Assembly (NCBI GenBank): GCA_019358975.1
Contig: JAHHIL010000010.1
Location: forward strand, 59,477 to 123,476
DNA: 64,000 bases
Direction of reading: 5' to 3'
From: Trichocoleus desertorum ATA4-8-CV12
GTDB taxonomy: Bacteria > Cyanobacteriota > Cyanobacteriia > FACHB-46
Shown: positions 42,920-51,608 of the stretch, piece after piece
How the letters are laid out: the number at the start of each line of letters is the position of its first letter
Numbering within the stretch: position 1 is the first letter of the stretch
The notes under the pieces: model-generated
The model's input: only the letters and a program-made list of their open reading frames with translations
Told to the model about the DNA's origin: nothing
Database searches by the model: none
Position numbers and translations under genes: made by a program

Positions 42920-43231
42920 TCGCTCAAAGTACTAGATTTCAGCTTAAAAAAGCTTAACTTCAAATAGCTGGCTCTTAGTAGTACTTAACGTAATTATGCC
43001 TGAAAAACATTTGTGCCAGCAACATCTGAAAACTCAAAGCGATCGCGTGGAGGTAGTGCCTAAGATGTAATGCCCCTGTTTCTGAAACCCTTACAAATTA
43101 GGGAGTTCCTTCCGTCGTCATTAGCAATTTTGAGCACTACCCGCGCGGGTTCTCAAGGATCTTCCGTTTCTCTCGTACTCAATTGATTCAACCTCTTGCT
43201 ATAAGTAACAAGGAAGCATCTGCAATCAGCG
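42920..43231. other. Divergent intergenic region
   Basis: It lies between the TPR gene (minus) and the glycosyltransferase gene (plus) and should carry both promoters. A palindrome CCCGCGCGGG (about 43140-43149) and one HIP1-like site are seen. No open frame looks real. Confidence 0.4.
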
Positions 43232-44410
43232 ATGTTTGCCAGCAATTCAGGTGAGGGGGATAACAAGAGGATGGCAGCCAACATCAAAGTGGCTTTGGTG
43301 CATGACTACCTGCGCGAGTACGGAGATGCAGAGCGGGTACTACAGGTGATCCATCGTCTCTACCCAGAAGCACCGCTCTACACTGCTTTTGTGGATTATC
43401 AACAATTAGGTGCCGATGCCAAACGTTTTACGGATTGGGATATTCGGACCACGTTAGCTCAAAAGTTACCTGGTATCACTCGCCATCCCCACCGTTGGCG
43501 GGACTTACTGCCCTACTTCTGGGAGAACCTAGACTTATCCGAATTTGATCTGGTGATTTCTTCTTCCGGCGATTTTTTGAGTAAATCAGTTTTGACCAGA
43601 GCCGAAACATTGCATGTCAGCTATTGCCACACACCGCCCCGCCATCTCTGGGAACGCTTGCGATCGCGCCCATATCCACGTTGGTATGACACTTGGCTGG
43701 ATACTCGCTTGAGGCAATATGACTTTTATGCCTCCCAAAGAGTCGATCGTTACATCACCAACTCCCGCACCGTTGCCCGTCGCATCCAGAAGTTTTACAA
43801 CCATCCAGCGGAGGTGATTCCACCCCCAATCAAAGTGCATGGCGAAGGTGAAGCAGGCGATCGCTACTACCTCTATGTCGGCAAGCTAACCCGTCAGATG
43901 CAAGTTGATCTGGTGGTCAGGGCTTGCACTCAGCTTGATCGTCCACTGTGGATTGTCGGCACAGGCAATGATGCAGAATATTTGGACTTGCTGCGTAGTC
44001 TTGCTGGCCCTGAGGTGAAGTTTTTAGGAGAAGCTCCAGAAGAAGCTCTGCCTAGCCTCTACGCAGAAGCCAAAGCTCTAGTTTTTCCTTGTAGCAGTGC
44101 CGACTTTGGCAGAGAAGCGGTGGAAGCGATGGGACATGGTATCCCTGTCATTGCTTCTCAGCAAAGTGGATTGCGGGAAGTGGTGTTAGATTACAGAACC
44201 GGATTGCTCTTTCCCCAACCCACGGTCGAGAGCCTGATCGACGCCCTCAAGCAATTTGAAGGACTCCGTTTTTCTTCAGTGGCTTGCATCGAGCGAGCTG
44301 AGGAATTTGCCGAATCCGTGTTTGTGGATCGGCTGCAATGGTTTATTGCTCAAGCTCTTGATGCCCACAATGCCAGCGGGGTAGAGACAGAACGCGACCC
44401 TTTTGTTTAG
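43232..44410 (+). CDS. Glycosyltransferase family 4
   Basis: A 392-residue cytoplasmic or peripheral GT-B enzyme. The N-terminal acceptor lobe begins KVALVHDYLREYGDAERVLQ, with SYCHTPPRHLWERL further on. The donor lobe has the family 4 signature ADFGREAVEAMGHGIPVIAS, where the Glu binds the sugar nucleotide. Bacterial relatives transfer mannose or related sugars to polysaccharide or lipid acceptors. An ATG at 43271 is an alternative start, preceded closely by AAGAGG. It converges on the GT2 gene with six bases between the stops. Confidence 0.9.
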   Translation: MFASNSGEGDNKRMAANIKVALVHDYLREYGDAERVLQVIHRLYPEAPLYTAFVDYQQLGADAKRFTDWDIRTTLAQKLPGITRHPHRWRDLLPYFWENLDLSEFDLVISSSGDFLSKSVLTRAETLHVSYCHTPPRHLWERLRSRPYPRWYDTWLDTRLRQYDFYASQRVDRYITNSRTVARRIQKFYNHPAEVIPPPIKVHGEGEAGDRYYLYVGKLTRQMQVDLVVRACTQLDRPLWIVGTGNDAEYLDLLRSLAGPEVKFLGEAPEEALPSLYAEAKALVFPCSSADFGREAVEAMGHGIPVIASQQSGLREVVLDYRTGLLFPQPTVESLIDALKQFEGLRFSSVACIERAEEFAESVFVDRLQWFIAQALDAHNASGVETERDPFV

Positions 44411-44416
44411 CGATCG

Positions 44417-45433
44417 CTAGGCTGTTTCTGATTCTGCTTCCACTACTTCTCGCACCCGATAGATCGGTCGATCTTGAGATTCGTGATAAGTTCGCATCAG
44501 CAGTTCTGCCAGCAAGCCGAAGCTAAACAACTGTATCCCTGCCAACAACAACACCACCGCCAGGATGAGCAAAGGGCGATCGCCAATACTTTGACCCAAG
44601 CCCAGCTTCAGGAAAGTTAGATAGCTCCCTAGCAGCACTCCAGCCACCATTGAAGCTAAGCCAAAGCTGCCAAACACATGCATGGGGCGAGTCAAAAACT
44701 TCTTCATAAAGAAGATTGTGAATAAGTCCATCAAAACTCGGAGCGTCCGACCCAAGCCATACTTACTCTGGCCGAAGCGACGAGCATGATGCCGCACAGG
44801 AATTTCGGTAATCCTTGCTCCTTCAATAAATGCCAGGGCTGGCAAAAATCGATGTAGCTCACCGTAGAGATTCATGTCGGCGACGAGTTCCGATCGGTAA
44901 GCCTTGAGAGAACAGCCATAGTCGTGCAGTTTCACCCCCGTCACGTTACCAATCAGCCAGTTAGCAATTTTGGAAGGAAGGAGCCGAGTCAAAGCCGCAT
45001 CTTGTCTAGCTTTACGCCAACCACTAACTAAGTCATATCCTTCATCTAAACAAGCCAGTAGGTGAGGGATGTCTGCTGGGTCATTTTGCAAATCGCCATC
45101 CAAGGTAATCAATACCTTGCCACGGGCATGCTTAAAGCCAGCCGACATTGCTGCGGTTTGTCCATAGTTGCGTCGTAGGATCACAGCCCGTAAGTCAGTC
45201 CGAGCTTGGGCTAGTTGCTTGAGTAACTCAGTCGAGCCATCACTAGAGCCATCGTCAACACAGACAATTTCGTAGCTAATTTGGTTTTCAGTGACAGACG
45301 TAGCGATCGCCTCAATTAAGTGAGGAAGGCTTTCTACTTCGTTATAGATGGGTACGATGACAGAGACTTGAAGTGCTGGATCAGAGAAAGCTGGATTGGG
45401 GATCTGAGTCTTAGTGGTAAATGAAGTACTCAT
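44417..45433 (-). CDS. Glycosyltransferase family 2 with C-terminal membrane helices
   Basis: A 338-residue membrane enzyme of the dolichyl-phosphate-sugar synthase/ArnC-like class. The GT-A domain opens with VSVIVPIYNEVESLPHLIEA. The metal site is in LITLDGDLQNDPADIPHLLA, and the acceptor region in FGQSKYGLGRTLRVLMDLFT. Two helices follow, FGSFGLASMVAGVLLGSYLT and LLILAVVLLLAGIQLFSFGL. It should load a sugar onto a polyprenyl phosphate. Together with the convergent GT4 gene it suggests cell-surface glycan synthesis. Confidence 0.92.
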   Translation of the reverse strand: MSTSFTTKTQIPNPAFSDPALQVSVIVPIYNEVESLPHLIEAIATSVTENQISYEIVCVDDGSSDGSTELLKQLAQARTDLRAVILRRNYGQTAAMSAGFKHARGKVLITLDGDLQNDPADIPHLLACLDEGYDLVSGWRKARQDAALTRLLPSKIANWLIGNVTGVKLHDYGCSLKAYRSELVADMNLYGELHRFLPALAFIEGARITEIPVRHHARRFGQSKYGLGRTLRVLMDLFTIFFMKKFLTRPMHVFGSFGLASMVAGVLLGSYLTFLKLGLGQSIGDRPLLILAVVLLLAGIQLFSFGLLAELLMRTYHESQDRPIYRVREVVEAESETA

Positions 45434-45560
45434 TGTGGTAATTGCTGATCCTCGCGACTCTCAAGATACTCAAGTGTGACCTAGGGTACATCCTATCAAT
45501 ATCTCTACATTGACTGATTGATTATTTGCGCTAGCTCGTTTCACCTCGTTCAACTACAGC

Positions 45561-46295
45561 TCACCTTTGTGGTTGGTAACTCGCGATCACACGACCTGCG
45601 CCGCGTAGTTGTCGATAATAAGCTTGGCTCACAATATCTCCCTGCTCAGACAGGCGATCGCTCTCAATCCCATTTCGACCCTGCTCTTTGCCAGAACTAT
45701 GAAGATAAGACTGATCTCCCACATATAGCCCCACATGCGTTGCTTTTTCTGGAGAACCAAAGAAAACTAGATCTCCTGGTTGTAAGGCGGTCATGGCGAT
45801 CGCTTGAGTAAATGCTTCTTGTTGATAGGCGTCTCGCGGTAATTGAATCCCGACAGACGCAAAAGCGGCCTGCATCAACCCAGAGCAATCATAATTTGGC
45901 CCTACAGTGCCGCCCCAGAAATAGTAATTGGGTTGCTCCATCGCTTTGTAGACGAAAGCGATCGCTTCTGGCAGTCGAGCTTGAATTTCTGTAGCATTGA
46001 GTGCGATCGCTTGGTAGGGCATAGGGGCCACAACAAGTTCGCGAATATCTGTTGTCCGTAACCACCCTGGATAGTCATCTTCACACAAACGCACTTGAAT
46101 AGCGGCGCTATCAGCAGTCCTAGGGGTTGTAGCTGGCAAGGAGATAATTTGTAGATGTCTGCCAACCGCAGCTTGAGTGGCTAAGCGATCGCTTTCTGGC
46201 CCGTCATAAAGGTTTAAGTTGGCTTGGCACTGATACTCTAGCTTTTGAGCAGGATCAGTATTGAAAGTCGCTTGTAAATCGCTCAAAGAAACCAT
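45561..46295 (-). CDS. NlpC/P60 cell-wall peptidase with SH3-like domain
   Basis: A 244-residue gamma-D-glutamyl-meso-diaminopimelate peptidase-type enzyme. The N-terminal SH3b-like half (about residues 15-90) binds the peptide. The catalytic domain has Cys137 in PNYDCSGLMQAAF, His187 in ATHVGLYVGD and His199 in SYLHSSG, the Cys-His-His triad of the family. The layout matches known cyanobacterial peptides-recycling endopeptidases that act on stem peptides with a free N-terminal L-Ala. No signal peptide is visible, which supports a recycling role. Confidence 0.92.
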   Translation of the reverse strand: MVSLSDLQATFNTDPAQKLEYQCQANLNLYDGPESDRLATQAAVGRHLQIISLPATTPRTADSAAIQVRLCEDDYPGWLRTTDIRELVVAPMPYQAIALNATEIQARLPEAIAFVYKAMEQPNYYFWGGTVGPNYDCSGLMQAAFASVGIQLPRDAYQQEAFTQAIAMTALQPGDLVFFGSPEKATHVGLYVGDQSYLHSSGKEQGRNGIESDRLSEQGDIVSQAYYRQLRGAGRVIASYQPQR

Positions 46296-46477
46296 TGATC
46301 AACAAATTGAGTGGGGATAGGGGGATAGGCCCTTAGCTATTATGCATTCGGGTTCTGAAACCAGGTACGGTGGAAAAGTACTCATATCATTGGCACTATT
46401 CAAAATTAATTGTGTGATCGCAAGCTATTCTGCTGCAATCTAGTCATCTGTTTACTGAGTTCATCCATCAAGTCAAA

Positions 46478-47428
46478 ATGACATTTTTCCGCAAAGACGA
46501 ACAACTGCAAACTTTAGGCGATCGCGTCCTAGAAGCTACCTGGGCCGAATTTTCTGGCTTAGCTCGTAATCAAATTGCCCTAACCTGGATTGTCTACGAT
46601 GCCCCAGTTTCCGTGAATACCGGAGGAGCCTTAAGCCCAGAAGCCTTCTGGAACCACGAAGTTAGAGGCTTTAGCTATAGAGGTCTAGAGCGGATCTATC
46701 CGGCAAGTATCGTGAAGTTGTTTTACCTAGTCGCGATGCACGAATGGCTAGAGAAAGGCATGATTCAGTCGTCAGCGGAATTGGAGCGAGCGGCCCGCGA
46801 CATGATTGTAGATTCCAGTAACGATGCCACCAGTTTAGTGGTCGATGTTTTGACTGGCACTACCAGCGGCCCAGAACTACCCCCTGGCCCCTTTGAAACT
46901 TGGAAGCAGCAGCGCAATCTGGTGAACCGCTATTTTCAATCCTTGGGCTGGCCAGAACTGGAAACCGTTAATCTCAACCAGAAAACTTGGTGCGATGGTG
47001 CTTACGGTCGCGAGCGGGCCTTCCTCGGAGAACTGATAGAAAACCGCAATATGCTGACGACAGAAGCAACGGCGCGTTTGGTTCATGGCATTGTGGGAGG
47101 GGTGGCTGTTTCGTCCGAGCGATCGCAAGCCATGATGGCATTGATGAAGCGCAGTCTCAACCCGAACGATTTGGCAGCAGATCCCGAAAATCAAGTGACT
47201 GGTTTTTTAGGCGCAGGTGTTGCTCAGTCAGCCCAGGTTTGGTCTAAGGCAGGGCTTACCAGCCAAGTGCGTCACGATGCCGCCTATATCGAGTCAGATG
47301 GGAAACAGCCTTACTTATTAGTTGTGTTTACAGAGGGCAAAGCCCATAGCCAAAACGAAGCGATCTTGCCATTTGTGTCGCAGCAAATCGTGGCTGTGAT
47401 GGATGACCTTAGCGGTGTTAAAGATTAA
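46478..47428 (+). CDS. Serine hydrolase of the class A beta-lactamase fold
   Basis: A 316-residue protein. The active-site tetrad is Ser77-Ile-Val-Lys80 in RIYPASIVKLFYLVAMHEWL. The second motif SxN is DSSND (Ser113-Ser-Asn115), and a KAG in VWSKAGLTSQVRHDA stands for the KTG triad. It has no signal peptide, unlike true beta-lactamases. It may be a cytoplasmic or periplasmic peptidase or esterase rather than a drug-resistance enzyme. The Glu of the omega loop cannot be assigned with certainty. Start ATG 46478. Confidence 0.85.
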   Translation: MTFFRKDEQLQTLGDRVLEATWAEFSGLARNQIALTWIVYDAPVSVNTGGALSPEAFWNHEVRGFSYRGLERIYPASIVKLFYLVAMHEWLEKGMIQSSAELERAARDMIVDSSNDATSLVVDVLTGTTSGPELPPGPFETWKQQRNLVNRYFQSLGWPELETVNLNQKTWCDGAYGRERAFLGELIENRNMLTTEATARLVHGIVGGVAVSSERSQAMMALMKRSLNPNDLAADPENQVTGFLGAGVAQSAQVWSKAGLTSQVRHDAAYIESDGKQPYLLVVFTEGKAHSQNEAILPFVSQQIVAVMDDLSGVKD

Positions 47429-47435
47429 AGCTATA

Positions 47436-47530
47436 GCAGTACTGATAAAGGTTAAGACGGGGTGCAGGGGTGAAACCCCTGGCTGGGGGCGAAGCCCCCA
47501 CACCCCCTTTGCCCCAAACTTGATGCGTAG
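47436..47530 (+). repeat. Dispersed intergenic repeat (TATAGCA family), copy 2
   Basis: Begins CTATAGCAGTACTGATAAAGG, trimmed here to CTATAGCAGTACTGATAAAG, and reaches ACGGGGTGCAGGGG. Two perfect hairpins follow: AGGGG/CCCCT (47466-47480) and TGGGGGC/GCCCCCA (47484-47500). The ACGGGGTGCAGGGG core is shared with the copy at 50684-50748. The rest of 47531-47771 appears to hold only the promoter of the next gene. Confidence 0.65.
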
Positions 47531-47771
47531 CACTATAACTACGGAGGAGCCATTAAAGCTTCGGTAAAAGTCGCTACAAGCTGATAATCCTGCCAAACAG
47601 GTTCAAATGGAATCTATGTCTTAAGAATGTGTCGAAATTGTTCAAAATTCCCTAAATTGGGGGAACGGTGACCAATTTGCCGATACATTTACCTATAGCA
47701 AAAGATAAACGTGAGCTAGCTAAAACTATAGATTGACCTAGTTTTAGTTCAACACACATTGAGGAGTGCCT

Positions 47772-48626
47772 GTGAATATTACTTTTTTCGGACGTGTTTC
47801 TTCCTTACTCAGCCTCAGCGCTCTATTAATGGTTTGTGGTACCTTGTCGGCCCAAGCAGAAACTGTGGATGTGACTGCAACCTCAGATTCCAACTCGGCA
47901 GATACTTACTCCTTCAGCACCACATCTCCAGTGTTATTTGCCAACCACACTGAATCTACTAGCCCTTTGGGTACGATTCAGGCAGAAACTGCTCCCACGG
48001 AAATGGCACCTGCAACAGTCGCAGACGTATCTGACGTATCTACAGATATGCCTGCGGAAACAGCAAAATTAGCACCAGTCCCAGGAACCACTGCTACATC
48101 TGCTCAAGTGTTAACTGAACAAACTGCTACTCCTTCTAGCCCAGTCGAAGCGATCGCTCCTACCACTGAAACGGAAGCGCCTAAAGTCGCTCAATCGATT
48201 GAGCCTGGTCGTGCTACCCGTTCTGGCTCTAGCTATATTGGTGCGGGTCTGAATGTGGGCATTACTGGGGATACAGCGCTGGGTGATACGAACTTCACAG
48301 TCCTCAGCAAGATTGGATTAACTCCTACCATCTCGGTCAGACCTTCAGTGATGATTGGCGATGATGCTGATATCTTGATCCCAGTTACTTTAGACTTCCC
48401 TAGCTACACGACTGATGATGTAGGCATTTCTGTCGCTCCCTATGTGGGCGCAGGGGTTGCCATCACAACTGGAGATAGTGATGTAGTTAGGCTGCTGCTG
48501 ACTGGTGGTGTAGACGTGCCTCTGACTCCACAATTCACTGCCACTGCTGCTGTGAATGCCGCTGTATTGGACGATACAGACATTGGCCTTCTGTTAGGAG
48601 TTGGCTATAACTTCACTTCTCGGTAA
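47772..48626 (+). CDS. Exported beta-barrel-like protein
   Basis: 284 residues from GTG 47772, chosen because GAGGAG lies five bases before it; GTG 47766 overlaps that site. The signal peptide runs to about residue 28 (LMVCGTLSAQA). A Thr/Ala/Pro-rich linker of about 120 residues follows. The C-terminal 130 residues begin SGSSYIGAGLNVGITGDTAL and alternate strands such as ISVRPSVMIGDDADILIPVT, ending LLLGVGYNFTSR. This is the pattern of a small outer-membrane beta-barrel. The terminal residue is Arg rather than Phe. No function is known. Confidence 0.78.
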   Translation: MNITFFGRVSSLLSLSALLMVCGTLSAQAETVDVTATSDSNSADTYSFSTTSPVLFANHTESTSPLGTIQAETAPTEMAPATVADVSDVSTDMPAETAKLAPVPGTTATSAQVLTEQTATPSSPVEAIAPTTETEAPKVAQSIEPGRATRSGSSYIGAGLNVGITGDTALGDTNFTVLSKIGLTPTISVRPSVMIGDDADILIPVTLDFPSYTTDDVGISVAPYVGAGVAITTGDSDVVRLLLTGGVDVPLTPQFTATAAVNAAVLDDTDIGLLLGVGYNFTSR

Positions 48627-48650
48627 GTTCTAGTCATCCCTTAGGAAATT

Positions 48651-48693
48651 TAAAACCCCCTGCTAGCTCGTAACAGCTTCAGGGGGTTTAGTT
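48651..48693. terminator. Terminator after the beta-barrel-like gene
   Basis: AAACCCCCTG (48653-48662) and CAGGGGGTTT (48680-48689) form a perfect 10-bp stem with a 17-base loop. Short T and A runs flank it, so it can stop both the plus-strand gene and, less strongly, the minus-strand binding-protein gene at 48770. Confidence 0.8.
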
Positions 48694-48769
48694 TAAGGCC
48701 GATTAACAATTAATTACCAATGAGGGCGATCGCCAGTCTTTAAACGGGTCTAGCTCTCGCGCCTACTCT

Positions 48770-50101
48770 TTACTCAGGTTGCACTTTACCAACATTGGCT
48801 AACGTGCCATCGTCTTTGACGCTCCAAACATCGTAGCTACCGACAACATCTCCATTTTCGTCAATGTCAACGTTGCCGCTAGCACCTTGGTAGTTAATGT
48901 CTTGGCCTGCCCGCAAGAGTTTTAATCCTTCACAGACATCCGAGATTTCGGTTCCGGGCGCATTGGCTACATCCCGCAACTTGCTTTGAATGCCTGCTCC
49001 CGTGTTAGCTTTAGCTGCTTCTGCCGCTAGCATTAACAGAGCTGTGGCATCCCAAGAATGCGGGACGTAAGCACTCACGGCTTGACCTTTCTTTTCCTGC
49101 CAGAGTTGGGCTAAGGCATCTAAAGACTTGCCATCGGCTCCAGGCACGGTTCCGATCGCGTTGGTAATGATGAATTTACCGTCACTCGTTTTGCCGACCT
49201 GTTTGGGAAATTCATCACTCTTGACGCCATCGGTCAGCATAACCTGCACCCCTTCCGTCAAGCCTTGCTCATAAGCAGACTTCAATAATAGGCTACCTGT
49301 CTCGGCGTAGAGAACTGCCACAACTGCGTCCGGTTTGCCCCCAAAGGCAGCGGCGGCTTCAGTTTCAAAGGTGGTGGCTTTAGGATCGTAGCGAGTGGGT
49401 CTGGCTTCATTGACCACTGTACCGCCTTGTTTCTTAAAGGCTTCCACAAATTCTTTTTCGAAGCCAACTCCGTAGTCGTTGTTGATCACGATGGTCGAAA
49501 CTCGTTTGAAGCCGCGATCGCTCGCCAACTTAGCCAAAGCTCTGGCTTGATAGGTATCGGGGGGTGCGGTTCGAGCCCAGTATCCTTGAAAGTCACCTTT
49601 TTTCGCCCGTTCTGTAAAGACAGGGCTGGTGCTTCCGGGTGAAATCAGCATTACCTGGTTGCGAGCAGCCACATCCACAGCGGCGCTAGAAACGCTACTG
49701 GCAAATGAGCCGACCACGCCAGCGACTCTATCCGCTTCAGCCAGCTTCGTCATCCCTTCGGCACCTGCGGTGGGATCAGTTTGGTCATCCTCGGCTACCA
49801 GCGTTACAGGTTCACCATTCACTCCTCCACATTGGTTAGCTTTTTCCACGGCCAAGGGCACAGAAGCTAACATGGCTTGACCGATGGGCGCTAAGTCCCC
49901 TGTAGCTGGCAGCAGAGAACCAATTTTTAATCCCTTGGCATTCGTTGTAGAGGCAGTCGAGTTATTTTGGCCTTGGCTGCCTTGATTGGTGTTAGTCGCA
50001 TCTTGGCAGGCAGTCGCTAATAAACCTGTAATTAAAGTTGTGATGGCTAAAGTGATTGCTAGGCGCGGCCTCAGACCACTTGCTGAAGCAAAATTTTTCA
50101 T
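48770..50101 (-). CDS. ABC transporter substrate-binding lipoprotein, branched-chain amino acid type
   Basis: A 443-residue periplasmic binding protein. The N-terminus ends in LITGLLATACQDATN, a lipobox with Cys at about residue 32, so it is membrane-tethered. The mature part is a type I periplasmic binding fold (Peripla_BP_6): KGLKIGSLLPATGDLAPIGQ, NGEPVTLVAEDDQTDPTAGA, and RVSTIVINNDYGVGFEKEFV. These bind leucine-type amino acids, amides or urea. No permease or ATPase gene is adjacent, so the partner transporter is elsewhere and the ligand is open. Confidence 0.92.
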   Translation of the reverse strand: MKNFASASGLRPRLAITLAITTLITGLLATACQDATNTNQGSQGQNNSTASTTNAKGLKIGSLLPATGDLAPIGQAMLASVPLAVEKANQCGGVNGEPVTLVAEDDQTDPTAGAEGMTKLAEADRVAGVVGSFASSVSSAAVDVAARNQVMLISPGSTSPVFTERAKKGDFQGYWARTAPPDTYQARALAKLASDRGFKRVSTIVINNDYGVGFEKEFVEAFKKQGGTVVNEARPTRYDPKATTFETEAAAAFGGKPDAVVAVLYAETGSLLLKSAYEQGLTEGVQVMLTDGVKSDEFPKQVGKTSDGKFIITNAIGTVPGADGKSLDALAQLWQEKKGQAVSAYVPHSWDATALLMLAAEAAKANTGAGIQSKLRDVANAPGTEISDVCEGLKLLRAGQDINYQGASGNVDIDENGDVVGSYDVWSVKDDGTLANVGKVQPE

Positions 50102-50239
50102 TTGAACCCAGTACTCTTCTATGGTGCAAATGAATCATGACTGAATTGCTGGGGAAACTCAAGTTTGTGATGAGCAGACTGCTAAAAACAAAAAAGGCCC
50201 AGATATTTCTGAGCCTCAGTCGTAAATGTTCTTTTGGAA

Positions 50240-50331
50240 CGGAGAGGGAGGGATTCGAACCCTCGGTACGGTCTTACGATTCGTACAACAGATTAGCAAT
50301 CTGCCGCTTTCGACCACTCAGCCACCTCTCC
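50240..50331 (-). tRNA. tRNA-Ser(GCU)
   Basis: On the minus strand GGAGAGG and CCTCTCC form the 7-bp acceptor stem with G73 as discriminator. The T-arm contains GGTTCGAATCC. The anticodon loop TTGCTAA gives anticodon GCU. A long variable arm (GTACGAATCGTAAGACCGTAC region), as expected for class II serine tRNA, is present. CCA is not encoded. Confidence 0.97.
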
Positions 50332-51608
50332 AGGGTGACGGTAAACTATCATAGCAGACTTTTCTCAAAACGAACACAGCAATCTGTAACTTTTGGCAGA
50401 CAGTGTGCTGGCTCTGCGGTAAGTCGCGGCCATGAAGCTTAATCATTCTACCCCACAGTTGCAGTTATTTAGCTATTTTTTTCAGAGAGCGTATGAAAAG
50501 TTGGTTTTGGTTGTCTTCCTGGGTTTGCTGACAAAGCTGAGAGTTTCAAACCTGCCAGCAACCTGTACCAGATCGAATAGGTGCAGCTTATGGTTCGGCT
50601 GGATACAGTTTGGATTGGCTTGGGTGGTTATGCTGCTAAGCGCAAGCGATCGCGAGTTGTATAGATCACAACAATTTGTGAACAAGGCAACGCCCCTATG
50701 CAGAGGTGGAACCCCTGCACCCCGTTCGATCAAAAAGGATTGCTATATCTCGCAACTCCTTCGTAGATTTGATACTAATTCGTTAAATTTCAGAGGTAGA
50801 GTGCTTGTTCATTGCATCTTCCGGTGCGGTTCCTCAGTTGATGACAAGTAAATTTTGCTGTTCAAAAATTAATATTTTCTTTATTCATCTAGCCTTTGCT
50901 GAAGCATCTACCGAAATCATCCCTCGGCTAATACAGGTGGCGTACAGGGTGCCAGGAACTGCCTCTTAGGCATAACTTGTTACTCTGTTTTCCTACTGAG
51001 GGCGTTATTCTAGTGTGATCCCTGCTGGTCTTAACTAGGCGTGATTATTAAATGGAATTACTAAGTGTAATTTGCCAATGTTTTGCCTGGGTTTATATGT
51101 AATTGTGATGGCGATCGCTTTTTTAGATAACAGCAATTAAATCTTGATTCGAAATGAATGAACTGCTATCCCAATCAGGGATTTCACTGTTTTTTTGAAA
51201 ATAATGAATTAACGTAGTATACTATCGAGCAAGCTCAACAAACCTTCTGGTGCAACAATGCTGAATCACTCAATTCAGTGATTCTGGGATCTGAAATAGC
51301 TACGTGATCAATTTGTAGTTTTTATAGGCTATATCAGGTTTTCAAGCAACAAGTTCATTGAAGTTTAGCGACGGGAGACGTTCCATGCACAAGACAAAAC
51401 GTGGTTCTCCGGAGCTGGTCATTTAAAAATACACTCGATTAGTCTTCTGATTCCATTTGCTGTCAAAAGCCTGGTTTTGGCAAAGTATATCCTCTGACTG
51501 ATGCCTTCAGCAGTCGCAAATCCTAGGATTTGAATCATTAAGAGCAAAAGCAATTTTGATAGCCATTTCGCTCAGTTTTTTATTAACTTTAGGTACAAGC
51601 TTAAAGCC
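50332..51608. other. Long intergenic region with repeat and possible 13-codon frame
   Basis: About 1.28 kb without a credible full gene. Contents seen: the dispersed repeat at 50684-50748, two HIP1 or HIP1-like sites, and a short frame at 51385-51426 (MHKTKRGSPELVI) with GGAG seven bases upstream. AT-rich DNA precedes the glycosyltransferase gene at 51609 and must include its promoter. Longer open frames here have no homology-like features. Confidence 0.45.
50684..50748 (-). repeat. Dispersed intergenic repeat (TATAGCA family), copy 3
   Basis: On the minus strand it reads ATATAGCAATCC, then ACGGGGTGCAGGGGT and a hairpin of CAGGGGT...ACCTCTG, as in copies 1 and 2. It is intergenic and has no open frame. 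Confidence 0.6.
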
